Source: Akkermansia sp. N21116 (GTDB taxonomy: Bacteria; Verrucomicrobiota; Verrucomicrobiia; Verrucomicrobiales; Akkermansiaceae). Taken from it: a stretch of DNA of 64,000 nucleotides. The notes beneath the pieces are model-generated. The model did not search any database and was not told the origin of the DNA. It was given only the letters and a program-made list of their open reading frames with translations. A program made the position numbers and the translations under genes. Every line of letters starts with the position of its first letter. The stretch's first letter is position 1. This document shows positions 41,346-51,406 of the stretch, piece after piece. The stretch spans positions 992,001 through 1,056,000 of the forward strand of contig NZ_CP139035.1 in NCBI RefSeq assembly GCF_029854705.2, read 5' to 3'.

Positions 41346-43460
41346 TCAAGCCTGATGGATGCCGCTTTTGATGAGGAGGGCTTCGGCGTCGGGGTCGCGT
41401 CCCATGAAGTCGCGGTAGAGTTCGGCGGCTGGTTTGCTGTTGCCTTTGGAAAGGATGCAGCGGCGGAAATCCCGGCCTGTTTGCTTGTTGAGGACACCTT
41501 CCTTGAGGAAGCGGGAGAAGGCATCGGCTTCTAGAACTTCCGCCCACTTGTAGGAGTAGTACCCGGCGGCGTATCCGGTTGGGTCTGCAAAGATGTGGGT
41601 AAGGCGCCGGGCGACGGAGTTGCCTTTAGCTGTCATGGGAACGCGGTAGTCGCTGAGGATTTCATCGTCTACTTCTTCAATGTTGCGGCCCAGGTAACGG
41701 TCGGTATGGACGTGGAGTTCAAGGTCGAGCTTGCCGAAGGTAAGCTGGCGCATGAAAGCTGTGGCGCTCATGTAATTGCGGGCGGCGCGCATTTTTGCGA
41801 AAAGTTCGTCGGGGATGTCTTCGCCGCTCTGGTAGTGGGAGGCGTACATGTTGACGGATTCTTTTTCCCAGCACCAGTTTTCGTTGATTTGGGAGGGAAG
41901 TTCGACGAAATCCCAGGCGACGTTGGTACCGGAGAGGGATTTGACTTCCACATCGCTGAGGAGCTGATGGAGCAGGTGCCCGAATTCGTGAAAGATAGTT
42001 TCTACTTCCCGATGGGCCAGCAGGGCGGGTTTGTCGCCGACGGGCTTGGTCATGTTACCGATCATGAGGCCGAGGTGAGGGATGCGGGGCTGGCCGTCCA
42101 TGGGGGGCAGCCCGTAGCTGAGGCAGTTCATCCAGGCGCCCCCGCGTTTGGAGTCGCGAGGATGCCAGTCGGCATAGAACGAACCGAGGTGTTCTCCTGT
42201 CTCGGTGTCGCGAATTTCGTAGAAGAGTACTTCGGGGTGCCATACTTCCACGGCGTCTTGTTCTTCGGGGGTGCGTTCACGGCCCTCAAGGCAGACGGTG
42301 GGTTTCTGGATGACTTCGATACCGTAGAGGAGGGAGTATATGGCAAACATGCCCTGCATGACTTTGTCGACAGAGTAGTAGGGACGGAGATCTTCTTCGT
42401 TGAAGGCGTAGAGTTCCTGTCGGCGTTTTTCCGCCCAGTACGATGTTTCCCAAGGGCTGAGTTTGTCTGCCTGTTCACCGGTTTTAGCGTTTCTGTAGGC
42501 GAGGAGTTCGCTCATGTCCTGGATGAAACAGGGCTTGACTTCATCGTGCAGGTGGTTGATGAAGTTGAGGGCATTGTCTCCGGATCCGGCCATGCGGCGC
42601 GAGGTGGTGTAGTCGGCAAAAGTGTTGAAGCCGAGCATGGCGACTTTTTCCTGACGCAGGCGGAGGATGCGGTCGATGAGTCGGGAATTGTCGTATTCTC
42701 CGGTACCGATTGTCGTGGAGCCTTCCCAGAGCCGGCGTCGCAGCTTATCGGATTCCGCGAATTGGAGGACGGGGCTCATTGAGGTGAATTGCTGGGTGAA
42801 GCGCCAGGCCGGGGACTCTTCCGTACCGTGTCCTTTGGAAAGGGCATCGAGCCGGGCGGCTTCGCGGGCAGAGTCCGGAAGTCCGGCAAGTTCGGCCTCA
42901 TCGGTGACGATGAGTTCCCAGGCGTTGGTGGAGTCCAGCACGTTTTCCGCGAATTTTTTGGTGAGCTGGGTGAGTTCCGCCTGGATTTCGGCAAAGCGGT
43001 TTTTGTCTTCTTCGGGGAGATCGGCTCCGCTTTCACGGAAGTCGGCCAGAGTTTCTTCGATGAAGCGTTTTTTCGTCGGGGAGAGTTGTTCGACCCATGG
43101 GCATTCGGCTGCTTTTTTCAGGACGTTCCAGAGAGCGGGATTGAGGGGGATGGATGCGGAGAAGCGTGACACTTCGGGCAACATGTCGGCTATGGCTTCT
43201 CTTTGCGCCGGGTTATCCATGACGGAGTCCAGGTGCATGAGGCGTCCCCAGCCAAGATTGAGGGCATCTGTGGCCTGTTCCAAGGCGCCGAAGGTGGATT
43301 CGTAGGTGAGACGGTCAAGGGGCTGGCTGCAAATGGACTTAATGTTCCGGGCGGCTTGTTCCATGGCGAGAGTGATGTCCGGTTTGACGCATTCTGGCTT
43401 GAGTTGCGACCACCGGACTTGGAAATCCGGGTTGAGGAAAGGATGGGGATCTTGTTGCAT
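41346..43460 (-). CDS. prlC: M3 family oligopeptidase (oligopeptidase A-like)
   Basis: 704 residues, normal for M3A enzymes. The zinc site is HEFGH (H491, E492, H495) in TIFHEFGHLLHQLLSD, with the third ligand Glu in VAWDFVELPSQINEN. The N-terminal part is the usual all-helical region. It cleaves short peptides in the cytoplasm; there is no signal peptide. It starts two bases after the TPR gene stop, so it belongs to the argS operon. The symbol prlC is given on family grounds only. Confidence 0.92.
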   Translation of the reverse strand: MQQDPHPFLNPDFQVRWSQLKPECVKPDITLAMEQAARNIKSICSQPLDRLTYESTFGALEQATDALNLGWGRLMHLDSVMDNPAQREAIADMLPEVSRFSASIPLNPALWNVLKKAAECPWVEQLSPTKKRFIEETLADFRESGADLPEEDKNRFAEIQAELTQLTKKFAENVLDSTNAWELIVTDEAELAGLPDSAREAARLDALSKGHGTEESPAWRFTQQFTSMSPVLQFAESDKLRRRLWEGSTTIGTGEYDNSRLIDRILRLRQEKVAMLGFNTFADYTTSRRMAGSGDNALNFINHLHDEVKPCFIQDMSELLAYRNAKTGEQADKLSPWETSYWAEKRRQELYAFNEEDLRPYYSVDKVMQGMFAIYSLLYGIEVIQKPTVCLEGRERTPEEQDAVEVWHPEVLFYEIRDTETGEHLGSFYADWHPRDSKRGGAWMNCLSYGLPPMDGQPRIPHLGLMIGNMTKPVGDKPALLAHREVETIFHEFGHLLHQLLSDVEVKSLSGTNVAWDFVELPSQINENWCWEKESVNMYASHYQSGEDIPDELFAKMRAARNYMSATAFMRQLTFGKLDLELHVHTDRYLGRNIEEVDDEILSDYRVPMTAKGNSVARRLTHIFADPTGYAAGYYSYKWAEVLEADAFSRFLKEGVLNKQTGRDFRRCILSKGNSKPAAELYRDFMGRDPDAEALLIKSGIHQA

Positions 43461-43462
43461 GG

Positions 43463-45184
43463 CTATTTGGATGATGGTGTGGACGTTCGTCTGGAGGATG
43501 AAGAGGATTTTGTTTTTCCGGTTTTTTTACCGGGGCGGGAGGATGATGAGGGGAGAACTTGTTCAGGGTTTACTGCTGCTTGCTCTGCTTTTTGCAGGAG
43601 AGCCAATAAAGCGGCATGGTTGGGAAAACGCCGGAGGCCTTCCTTACAGGAATTTTTGCAAGAGACCCAGTCCCGTTTACGGGCGTGCCATTGGGCGAGC
43701 CGCAATTCGGCCGGATAGGGCAGGACAGGGGGCATGAGGAGGGAGGAGAATCGTTGCTGTTCCACGTCGGATTGGAGCCAGATGGGGGCGGAATCCGTGT
43801 AGAGAAGGGCTTTGCATTCCAATCCGAGGCGGTCATTTAATTCCAGACTGCGTACCCAGTGAGAAACGGCGCCTTCTTCATCGGCTTTGGGGCCGCTTTG
43901 GACAAGGGTGGTACAAATTTTTTCCAAGTTGGCCAATCTGGATGAAAGATCCTTTTTGTTACCGTTGACGAGAGCTGTTTTTCCTTGGGCAACCTGGATA
44001 CAGGCTGCTGTGATGCCGTCGCTGAGAGAAGGTGGATTTATGTCCAGGGTTTGGGGTGTGACGGATTCGATTTCCCGGGATCCCTTCCAGGGATATCGTG
44101 AGAGAGCCAGGCGCATGGGCAGCGTGCGGGTTTCCCAAAGCTGCATGAGCGACCCTGTTGCACGGGGACGGGATGTGTCGACGGGGCGGGAGGCGAGTTT
44201 GGCTGCTTCCCGGATGGCTCCGTTTTCATCTCCCCGGCAGAAGCGGGCCATTGCCTTGTAGGCTAGTGAACGGAACAGTCCTTCATTGTCCGCTGGTGAA
44301 AGTTTCTCTTCATTTTGCCACAAGGTATAAGCATCTGCCGCACGGGCAAAAGAATCTTCAGAGGCTTTGTAGTCCCCCCGGCGAAACTGGATATGTCCCA
44401 GAAGGTGAAGAGCTGGCGGATAGCCGGGTACTAGTTCCAGAGCTTTTTGTACTGCCTGCAGGGCATCCTCTCCCATGGTGGGGTTTGTTTCCTGTAAAAG
44501 GGCTTTCATGAACCAGGCCGCCGGAGTGGATGGGTGAGCGGTCAGATAGGCATCCAGCAGGGTTTGAGCCTGTTCCTGCCCGGGCTTGGGGGAACCTTTG
44601 TCGGTGAAACCGTCGCGCAACATCATGGCGGCGAAGAGAGGCGCCCATGGGTCGCGTTTCCAATTGTCTGCAATATCCAGAAAAACCTTGGCGGCATCCG
44701 GAGAACCGTTTTTCAACAAGGTTACGAGGGCTCTCCCGTATTCCAATTCACGGGAAGGCAATTGTCCCAATTCCAGCTGAAGCCTGATGTTCTGCAATGC
44801 CTGTTCCTTCCGGGCTTCGTGCTCGTGATGGGGAGTAATGCAACTAAGCGCCAGTCCCCATTGGGCCATCATGCACGAAGGATCCAGTTTGATGGCTTTC
44901 CTGAATTCCCGGTAGGCGGCGTCATCCCAGAATGTCAGGAGACAGGCAATGCCATTGAGAACATGACGCTGTGCCTCCGAGGATGAGGTTGCGACGAGCA
45001 TTGTCAACCCTCCGCAAGGATATGTAGCCCATTCTCCCGGGGCGGGCGCAGCCGGAACTCCCATGTTGCCCCCTGTGAGGTTGGCCGCTCCCGGGGGCTG
45101 GGGTGTTTCCTGCTCCGCCCATCCCGGGCAGATGGGGAGCACCGCGCAGAACAATGGCAGCAAGGGGCGAAGGAAGGAGATCAT
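43463..45184 (-). CDS. exported TPR-repeat protein
   Basis: 573 residues from the ATG at 45184, which starts a clean signal peptide (MISFLRPLLPLFCAVLPICP). TPR-like helical repeats occupy most of the rest (AYREFRKAIKLDPSCMMAQ, ALQKALELVPGYPPALHLLG, YKASEDSFARAADAY). An early HVLNGIACLLTFWDDAA block is common in secreted TPR proteins of the Planctomycetota-Verrucomicrobiota group. It follows argS by eight bases and precedes the M3 gene by two. Confidence 0.82.
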   Translation of the reverse strand: MISFLRPLLPLFCAVLPICPGWAEQETPQPPGAANLTGGNMGVPAAPAPGEWATYPCGGLTMLVATSSSEAQRHVLNGIACLLTFWDDAAYREFRKAIKLDPSCMMAQWGLALSCITPHHEHEARKEQALQNIRLQLELGQLPSRELEYGRALVTLLKNGSPDAAKVFLDIADNWKRDPWAPLFAAMMLRDGFTDKGSPKPGQEQAQTLLDAYLTAHPSTPAAWFMKALLQETNPTMGEDALQAVQKALELVPGYPPALHLLGHIQFRRGDYKASEDSFARAADAYTLWQNEEKLSPADNEGLFRSLAYKAMARFCRGDENGAIREAAKLASRPVDTSRPRATGSLMQLWETRTLPMRLALSRYPWKGSREIESVTPQTLDINPPSLSDGITAACIQVAQGKTALVNGNKKDLSSRLANLEKICTTLVQSGPKADEEGAVSHWVRSLELNDRLGLECKALLYTDSAPIWLQSDVEQQRFSSLLMPPVLPYPAELRLAQWHARKRDWVSCKNSCKEGLRRFPNHAALLALLQKAEQAAVNPEQVLPSSSSRPGKKTGKTKSSSSSRRTSTPSSK

Positions 45185-45192
45185 GGCGTTTG

Positions 45193-46953
45193 TTACATAC
45201 GATCCGGTACCTGAATGCCGAGGAGTCCCAATCCATGTTGGAGAACACGGGCCGTCAGCTCGCACAAAGCCAGGCGAGAGTGCCGGGTGACGCCTTCGGA
45301 TTTGAGGACCGGACAGGCTTCATAGAATGAATGGAAGGCGCGAGCCAAATCGAAGAGGTAGGCGGCTAGAATGTTCGGACGGCAGTCGTCCAGAACCATC
45401 GGCACTACTTCCGCATATCTGACCAGCATGCGTGACAGGTGGATTTCCGCAGGCTCCGTCAAGGTTATCGGAATCGACCAATCGAGCGTTTCTCCGTCCA
45501 GTTTACGGAAGATGGAACGGACCCGAACATAGGAGTTCTGGAGGTAGGGAGCCGTGTCGCCCTGCAGGGCCAGCATCTTGTCCCAGTTGAATACATAGTC
45601 CGTCATGCGGTTCTGGGAAAGTTCGGCAAATTTTACAGCACCGATACCGACGATGGTCGAGACGCGGGATTTTTCTTCAGCGACCATGTCCGGGCTCTTT
45701 TCTTCAATGACTTTGCCGGCTCGTTCGATGGCTTCGTCCAGAACGTCCTGGAGGGACACCGTATCGCCGGAGCGCGTCTTGAACGGACGGCGGTCATCCC
45801 CAAGGATGGAACCGAATGCGATGTGACGGAAATCGCCGGTCATGCCGCGGCGGCGCTGGACATCGAAGATTTGGCGGAAGTGCAATTCCTGCGGGGCTCC
45901 TACAACATACCAGATAGAATCCGCGTGCCATGTTTTGATGCGGTAGTCCAGAGTGGCGAGGTCGGTTGTGGCGTAGAGGAATCCGCCATCGGCTTTGCGG
46001 ATAATACAGGGATTGGGTCGCCAGTCATCCTTGTCGCGGACGAGGAAGGGGCTGTCTGCTGATGGTTCCTTACCGTCTTCCTCGAATACGCAAATGGCGC
46101 CATCGCTCTCGCGGGCAATACCCGATGCGAGCATATCGTCGACGAGAGGGGCGAGGGCATCGTTGTAGAAACTTTCACCCAGCCAGTGATCGAAGTGGAT
46201 GTCGAGCCTGTTGTAGATCTTTTCCAAGCCGGATTTGGATACTGCAACGCAACGTTGCCAGATATCCAGGTTTTCTTGGTCTCCGCTCTGCAGTTTGACG
46301 AGTTCAGCTTTACAGACATCGAGGAGTTCCGGCTTTTCCTTGCACATGGCATTGACGTCCTTGTACACGCGCAGGAGTTCGTCAATCGGATTGGCCTCCA
46401 GCGCCTGCTGGTCGAGGATGTTTTTCCAGCCCCAGAGGATCATGCCGAACTGGGTGCCCCAGTCACCGATGTGATTGTCGGTGATGACCTGGTGACCTAG
46501 AAAGCGGGAGATCCGAGCCAGGGAATCGCCTATAATTGTCGAACGGATATGGCCGACGTGCATGGGCTTGGCCACATTGGGAGCCGAAAAGTCAATGACG
46601 ATGGTTTTTGGGGAAGCTGTTGCTTCTACACCGAGGCGGTCATCCGCCAACATGTCCAAAACTCCGGAAGCGAAGAATTCGGGGCGAATTTTGAAATTGA
46701 TGAAACCCGGACCGGCGATATCCGTGGTACAGATATCCTGATTGCCGATTTCATCGACAATCTGCTGTGCCAGGGCGCGCGGATTCGTGCGGGCCTGTTT
46801 GGCGAGCACCATGGCTGCATTGCTTTGGTAGTCTCCGAAACGCAAGTCGGCGGCTGCGGTGACGGTCGGTTGGAAGCCGGCGGGGATCTTGTCGCCGAGA
46901 ACTGTGACCAAGGCATCCGTCAATTTCTTTTCAAGTAAAGCTGGTATCGTCAT
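45193..46953 (-). CDS. argS: arginyl-tRNA synthetase
   Basis: 586 residues from the ATG at 46953 (MTIPALLEKK). The class I signature is DFSAPNVAKPMHVGHIRST (HVGH at 132-135), and the KMSKS-like loop is FKTRSGDTVSLQ. The N-terminal additional domain and the anticodon-binding domain with the end GLLGIQVPDRM are both present, so it is complete. It charges tRNA-Arg. It heads the four-gene minus-strand operon. An in-frame ATG at 47001 adds 16 unlikely residues. Confidence 0.96.
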   Translation of the reverse strand: MTIPALLEKKLTDALVTVLGDKIPAGFQPTVTAAADLRFGDYQSNAAMVLAKQARTNPRALAQQIVDEIGNQDICTTDIAGPGFINFKIRPEFFASGVLDMLADDRLGVEATASPKTIVIDFSAPNVAKPMHVGHIRSTIIGDSLARISRFLGHQVITDNHIGDWGTQFGMILWGWKNILDQQALEANPIDELLRVYKDVNAMCKEKPELLDVCKAELVKLQSGDQENLDIWQRCVAVSKSGLEKIYNRLDIHFDHWLGESFYNDALAPLVDDMLASGIARESDGAICVFEEDGKEPSADSPFLVRDKDDWRPNPCIIRKADGGFLYATTDLATLDYRIKTWHADSIWYVVGAPQELHFRQIFDVQRRRGMTGDFRHIAFGSILGDDRRPFKTRSGDTVSLQDVLDEAIERAGKVIEEKSPDMVAEEKSRVSTIVGIGAVKFAELSQNRMTDYVFNWDKMLALQGDTAPYLQNSYVRVRSIFRKLDGETLDWSIPITLTEPAEIHLSRMLVRYAEVVPMVLDDCRPNILAAYLFDLARAFHSFYEACPVLKSEGVTRHSRLALCELTARVLQHGLGLLGIQVPDRM

Positions 46954-47169
46954 GTCTTGGTTCTGATGGACTACGAATATGGCCTTCGAGTCAAGGGGCA
47001 ACTCGTGTAAGACGGAATTTTCTTACAGCCAAAGGCTCTCTCTCTGCTTTTTCATTTCTGTGAAAATCAGTTGGGACGAAGCCCATGTCGTCTAAATCAA
47101 CCAGGTTCATTCATTTCAACTTGACAAAAAGCCTCAATCCGTGCTTACTCACGTGGCAAACCTTCCAAG

Positions 47170-47252
47170 GCCGGCTTGGCGGAATGGTAGACGCGCTCGA
47201 CTCAAAATCGAGTTCCAAAAGAGTGTGGGTTCGAGTCCCACAGCCGGTACCA
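47170..47252 (+). tRNA. tRNA-Leu (anticodon CAA)
   Basis: Starts GCCGGCTTGGCGGAATGG and ends AGCCGGTACCA with an encoded CCA. The anticodon arm CTCGACTCAAAATCGAG puts CAA in the loop, which reads TTG. A long variable arm confirms Leu type II. It is followed by a T-run. Confidence 0.95.
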
Positions 47253-47354
47253 ATTTCTTTTTTTAAAACACTGGCTTTCTATGAGTTGGTGTTTTTTTAG
47301 GTAAAAAATCTGAAGCTAAAGAGGGTAGCTCAACACCAAAACCGGCGGGGAACG

Positions 47355-48182
47355 ATGAAAATTGTCTGTTTGATTGAGAATACATCTACCCGGGATGGAC
47401 TACAGTGTGAATTTGGTCTTAGTTTCTATGTGGAAACCGAGTCGCGTAAAGTTTTATTCGACATGGGGCTCGGAACAGGGGCTCTGGAAAATGCCAGGCG
47501 TTTGGGAATTGATCTATCGTCCGTAGATGTGGCAATCCTTTCCCATGGACATTACGATCACGGAGGTGGACTCCGTGCTTTTCTGGAAGTCAATGACAAC
47601 GCTCCCGTTTATGTTCAGGAAGAAGCGTTCGGCGATCATTATTCCAGAACACAACAAGGTTATGCCTACATCGGGCTTGATAAAAATCTGGAAGCCGATT
47701 CCCGCGTGATTAAACTCCGTGGAGATTACATGCTGGATGGTGAACTCAGGCTTTTTACCGATGGCCGTGGCAGGAAGGAATGGATCCCCGAAACGAATGC
47801 TACACTGCTTGTGCGCCGGGAGGAGGGAGGTTATGTACGGGACAATTTTCCTCACGAACAGAATCTTCTGATTTCATCCGGTGGAAGCCATGTGCTTTTG
47901 ACAGGTTGTTCTCACGGCGGTATTGTCAATATCATGGAACAATGTGAGCGTGTAACGGGCATTATCCCGAAAACTGTGATCGGAGGCTTCCATTTGTACA
48001 ACCCCCGGACGGGCAAGAGTGCCGACATATCCCTCTTGCGGGATTTGTCCGTCCAACTGTCACGCTGGCCTTCCACATACTATACCTGTCATTGCACAGG
48101 CCAAGAGGCGTACGAATCTCTATGCTCCCTCATGCCCAACAGGATTCGCTACATCAGTACCGGCGATGAACTGGTTTTGTAA
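47355..48182 (+). CDS. metallo-beta-lactamase fold hydrolase
   Basis: 275 residues. LSHGHYDHGGGL is the HxHxDH zinc motif, and GCSHGGIVN and FHLYNPRTG follow, matching the group annotated as MBL hydrolases related to dihydropterin-methyl-aminobenzene phosphate synthase. MKIVCLIENTSTRDGLQCE opens the protein, with no signal peptide. Cytoplasmic hydrolase of unknown substrate. Only a tRNA gene precedes it, with about 100 bases between. Confidence 0.9.
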   Translation: MKIVCLIENTSTRDGLQCEFGLSFYVETESRKVLFDMGLGTGALENARRLGIDLSSVDVAILSHGHYDHGGGLRAFLEVNDNAPVYVQEEAFGDHYSRTQQGYAYIGLDKNLEADSRVIKLRGDYMLDGELRLFTDGRGRKEWIPETNATLLVRREEGGYVRDNFPHEQNLLISSGGSHVLLTGCSHGGIVNIMEQCERVTGIIPKTVIGGFHLYNPRTGKSADISLLRDLSVQLSRWPSTYYTCHCTGQEAYESLCSLMPNRIRYISTGDELVL

Positions 48183-48285
48183 ATGAATTTCTGTTAATAG
48201 ACGGCTTCCATATAGGCAACAAGGAAACAGGGGAGTGTCCTGTCTGTGACTGGAGGGGGAGTTCAGCGAAAACCGTTGGGATAGG

Positions 48286-49038
48286 TTAGATGGACGGGCT
48301 GGTGTTGACCATGTTGCGGTATCGCATGGGGCGGTAGCCGAGGGATTGGAGGTAAGAGGTATTGAGAGAGTGTTCGGCGCATTTCCAGACGGGCAGGGGG
48401 CCGGCTTCGCGGGCTGTGAAGCCGGAGTGGTCTTTGGTGTCCCAGGCAATAAACATGAGAACGTGTTGGCCGGGGATGATCAGGATGTCGCCGGGTTGCA
48501 GCTCTTCCCATGAGGAGAGGGGATTACAGAGCTTGGGGAGTTCCCGGGTGGAATAAGGGCGGTCCAGTCTCCAGCAGCGTGAGATGAAACCGGAACAATC
48601 AATGCCGGCGGCAAAGCGGCTGACGGCATTGTCTCCGGCTTTCTGTTTGTCAGCAGTACCCATGTCTCCTGCAGCGGTGGGAATGCTGCCGGAGGGAACA
48701 GATTGGGTCAGTCGTTCGGCAAATTGGCGGGGGGTGTCAAAGCCTCCCCATTTGTACGGCATTCCCCGGGAGAGGGTACCGGGGCGCCACCAGCTACCCC
48801 GGAGAGGATTGGGTGAGACGGCATCAGGTGTGTCGATGCGGATGCCATCAGGATCCAGTCCATGGCGGATGTTGTCGGCCTTTCCTTTCCATGTCATTTC
48901 CGTGTAAGCACTGCTGATAGCGAGGGATTCAGATCTGGTGACGAAGCTATACGGTCCGGGGATGTCTCGGGTGCAAGGACTGCATGCTACCAACAAACAG
49001 GCAAGAATGCCGCAAATGAGAGGAATGCGGAGAGACAT
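48286..49038 (-). CDS. NlpC/P60-like lipoprotein, putative cell-wall hydrolase
   Basis: 250 residues. MSLRIPLICGILACLLVACS is a lipoprotein signal with lipobox LVAC. The catalytic Cys is in AGIDCSGFISRCW, and the His in LIIPGQHVLMFIAWD is at the right distance; the GDILI motif lies between them. This fits NlpC/P60-type gamma-D-Glu-diaminopimelate endopeptidases or related amidases acting on peptidoglycan in the periplasm. It lies 34 bases after the GH20 gene on the same strand. Confidence 0.82.
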   Translation of the reverse strand: MSLRIPLICGILACLLVACSPCTRDIPGPYSFVTRSESLAISSAYTEMTWKGKADNIRHGLDPDGIRIDTPDAVSPNPLRGSWWRPGTLSRGMPYKWGGFDTPRQFAERLTQSVPSGSIPTAAGDMGTADKQKAGDNAVSRFAAGIDCSGFISRCWRLDRPYSTRELPKLCNPLSSWEELQPGDILIIPGQHVLMFIAWDTKDHSGFTAREAGPLPVWKCAEHSLNTSYLQSLGYRPMRYRNMVNTSPSI

Positions 49039-49072
49039 GGATTTTGAGAAAAAATGGATGCGGCAAGGGCAC

Positions 49073-51292
49073 TTATGACCGGGTTGGCGCGGATGGGTTA
49101 ACGGAGAATTTCAATCCCGGAAATTCACGAACTTTGATGATGCCCGTTTTATCGCTCCACTGGATGGGAACGAAAGTGAACATCCACCGGCGTGCCGAGT
49201 TGTTGACGGGGCTTTTGACAAGAACGGTATTCCAGCCCTTGTTGAGACGGATGTCGACGGGTTTTCGGATGTAGTAGTTTTCATCCTTCACAGCTCCATT
49301 GTTACCGGGCTTTTGCCATTTGGGAGGAGCTATTTCCTGACCGTTGACCCAGAATTGAGGGTCGCAATGGAACCATTTGCCAGGGACGCTGACGGGGCCG
49401 TTTCGCCAGTCGGAGGACGCCCATGTCTGGCCGCTGATCCAGAAGGGAACGCTTTGCGTTTTGGGGGAATAGATATAGGTGAGGGCGTACCATGTACTGT
49501 TTTTATGGGGGAAAGCTCCCATTTTGCCACCGTTGAAGAGCGTGGGGAAGTCACAGTAATGCTTGAAGATGAGAGTACCCCCCGAGTAGGTTTCCGGGTC
49601 CCATGAGTAGGTTTTGCCCTGGAAAGAGTAGGAAGATGCCGCTTTGCCGGTTTTGATGATTTGTTCGGGAGGGAAGACGGTGGCTGTTTTTCCTTCGTTG
49701 GGGAATGGACCGATTAGTTTCCAGGGAATGTTGGCTTGCCGGACATAGGGAAAGTAGCGTTTGGTGAAAAAGCGGTCCCGGATGGCGAGGATGCGGTTTT
49801 CATATTCAGAGAAGCCCTGAAGCAATGGATCTCCCTGAACGGGGAGGTTGGAGAAGTATTTCATGTATTCGTCAGAGTTCGGGTTACCCTGAACGGGCTG
49901 GTGAGGGTTGTTCCAGAGAGGTTCGCTGACAAAGGCAATGCCGGAATAAATGGGAGAGACGGATTCCTGGGTCAGGGGATCTTCGATCGGAAGATCCGGC
50001 CACGAACAGAGGAACATGCCCAGGCCGTTGGCTTCCTGGAATGGGCACGGCCGACGAAAGTAGAGTGTCATGGCTGCCTCGAATGGGTCGATGTGGTTCA
50101 GGTAGGTTTCCAGGGAATCGATGTACGAGGCTCCTTTGGTGGGCCAGGCTCCGCGGGCCTGGCGCCCGGACCAGAGTTGCTGGACGGCTCCGTTGTAGCC
50201 TTTTGGTGAGAGACCGGGTTGCCAACGGATGGGGGTGGCTCCCAGCTTTTCGACGAATTGAAAATATTGCTTGAGCGTGTTGTCGTCTACGTGTGTTTCC
50301 TTTTCCCTGGCTTCGTCGGTACCGATATGGATGTAGGGGAGATGGCCTTTGGGTACGAGGTTGTACATTTCCTCGATAAGTTTGCCGAGGGTTTCTGTGG
50401 CACGGGGATCGTTCATGGATTCGATACCCATGGCTTTGCGGAAACAACGCGAGTGGCCCGGCATGTCCATTTCCGGAACGAGCGTGATGTTGCGTTGGCG
50501 GCAGTAATTGACCAGATCGCGGAAGTCGTCTTGGGAATAGAATTCTCCGGGTCGGCGAGTGAAGTTTTTTGGGTCGTTTAGTTGGGGAAACAATTTGCTT
50601 TCCAGTCTCCACCCTTCATTTTCCGTGAAGTGGAAGTGGTATACGTTGAGCTTCATGTCGGCCATGGAGTCGATGACTCGCTTGATCATGGGAACGGGCA
50701 TGAAATTGCGCCCTACATCGTTGGTAAACCCGCGGATGGGGAAGTCCGGCCAGTCGGAGATGGAACAAAGAGCCAGGGTTGTTTTTCCATTGCGCCGGAT
50801 GATGAGCTGTTCCAGGGTTTTCATGCCGTAAAAGAACCCTCGGACATGGGTGGCCCTGATGGAGATCCCTTGTTCCGTAGCCTGGACATGGTAGGCTTCT
50901 TCCGCTATTTCAGGGGATCTCATATGCTCCCGTAGTTTATCGGACCATGTTTTTTCCCGGACGAAGGTGATGCGAAAGGAGGCCTCCGGGGTGACGGTAA
51001 CGTTGTGTTTGCGAAGGAATGATGTTAATTCCCCCTCGATCAATTTCTGCCGGGATTTGTCATCGGTACCGGTGGCCGGGGGAAGGTCGATACGGACGGC
51101 TGACAGTGGGATGGCTTTGCCCCGCCAGGTTAATTCCTGTGGTTTGGGGACGAGGGGGGGAGCCGCATCGGGATACAGGCGGTAGTTGGCACCGTTGGCG
51201 GGATATTCCGGGGATGTGTCGGCGGCTATGCCAGTCCATGCCGCAAGGCAGCATAGCCCCGTTGAGAGCAGGAATGAAGTGATCGTGTTCAT
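49073..51292 (-). CDS. GH20 beta-N-acetylhexosaminidase, exported
   Basis: 739 residues from the ATG at 51292 with signal peptide MNTITSFLLSTGLCCLAAWT. A GH20b-like N domain precedes the catalytic barrel: HFTENEGWRLE, LVPEMDMPGHS, and the acid/base pair in HIGTDEARE (D326, E327). Beta-sandwich regions follow (residues from about 600). It removes terminal GlcNAc or GalNAc from mucin-like glycans outside the cytoplasm. It sits between an NlpC-like gene and a GH127-type gene on the same strand, in a local glycan-degradation group. Confidence 0.93.
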   Translation of the reverse strand: MNTITSFLLSTGLCCLAAWTGIAADTSPEYPANGANYRLYPDAAPPLVPKPQELTWRGKAIPLSAVRIDLPPATGTDDKSRQKLIEGELTSFLRKHNVTVTPEASFRITFVREKTWSDKLREHMRSPEIAEEAYHVQATEQGISIRATHVRGFFYGMKTLEQLIIRRNGKTTLALCSISDWPDFPIRGFTNDVGRNFMPVPMIKRVIDSMADMKLNVYHFHFTENEGWRLESKLFPQLNDPKNFTRRPGEFYSQDDFRDLVNYCRQRNITLVPEMDMPGHSRCFRKAMGIESMNDPRATETLGKLIEEMYNLVPKGHLPYIHIGTDEAREKETHVDDNTLKQYFQFVEKLGATPIRWQPGLSPKGYNGAVQQLWSGRQARGAWPTKGASYIDSLETYLNHIDPFEAAMTLYFRRPCPFQEANGLGMFLCSWPDLPIEDPLTQESVSPIYSGIAFVSEPLWNNPHQPVQGNPNSDEYMKYFSNLPVQGDPLLQGFSEYENRILAIRDRFFTKRYFPYVRQANIPWKLIGPFPNEGKTATVFPPEQIIKTGKAASSYSFQGKTYSWDPETYSGGTLIFKHYCDFPTLFNGGKMGAFPHKNSTWYALTYIYSPKTQSVPFWISGQTWASSDWRNGPVSVPGKWFHCDPQFWVNGQEIAPPKWQKPGNNGAVKDENYYIRKPVDIRLNKGWNTVLVKSPVNNSARRWMFTFVPIQWSDKTGIIKVREFPGLKFSVNPSAPTRS

Positions 51293-51406
51293 GGGAGTCT
51301 TGAGGAAAGAAGCAACGCTTGTTCCAAAGTTACTCAAATGAAAATATCACTTCCTGCAAATTACACAAGATCCCGGCGTTATGTAATGCCTGAATGTCAC
51401 CGATTT

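Noticed and set aside
41595-42782. Plus-strand frame of 395 residues
   Set aside because: Antisense of the M3 peptidase gene, which has a complete domain and motif.
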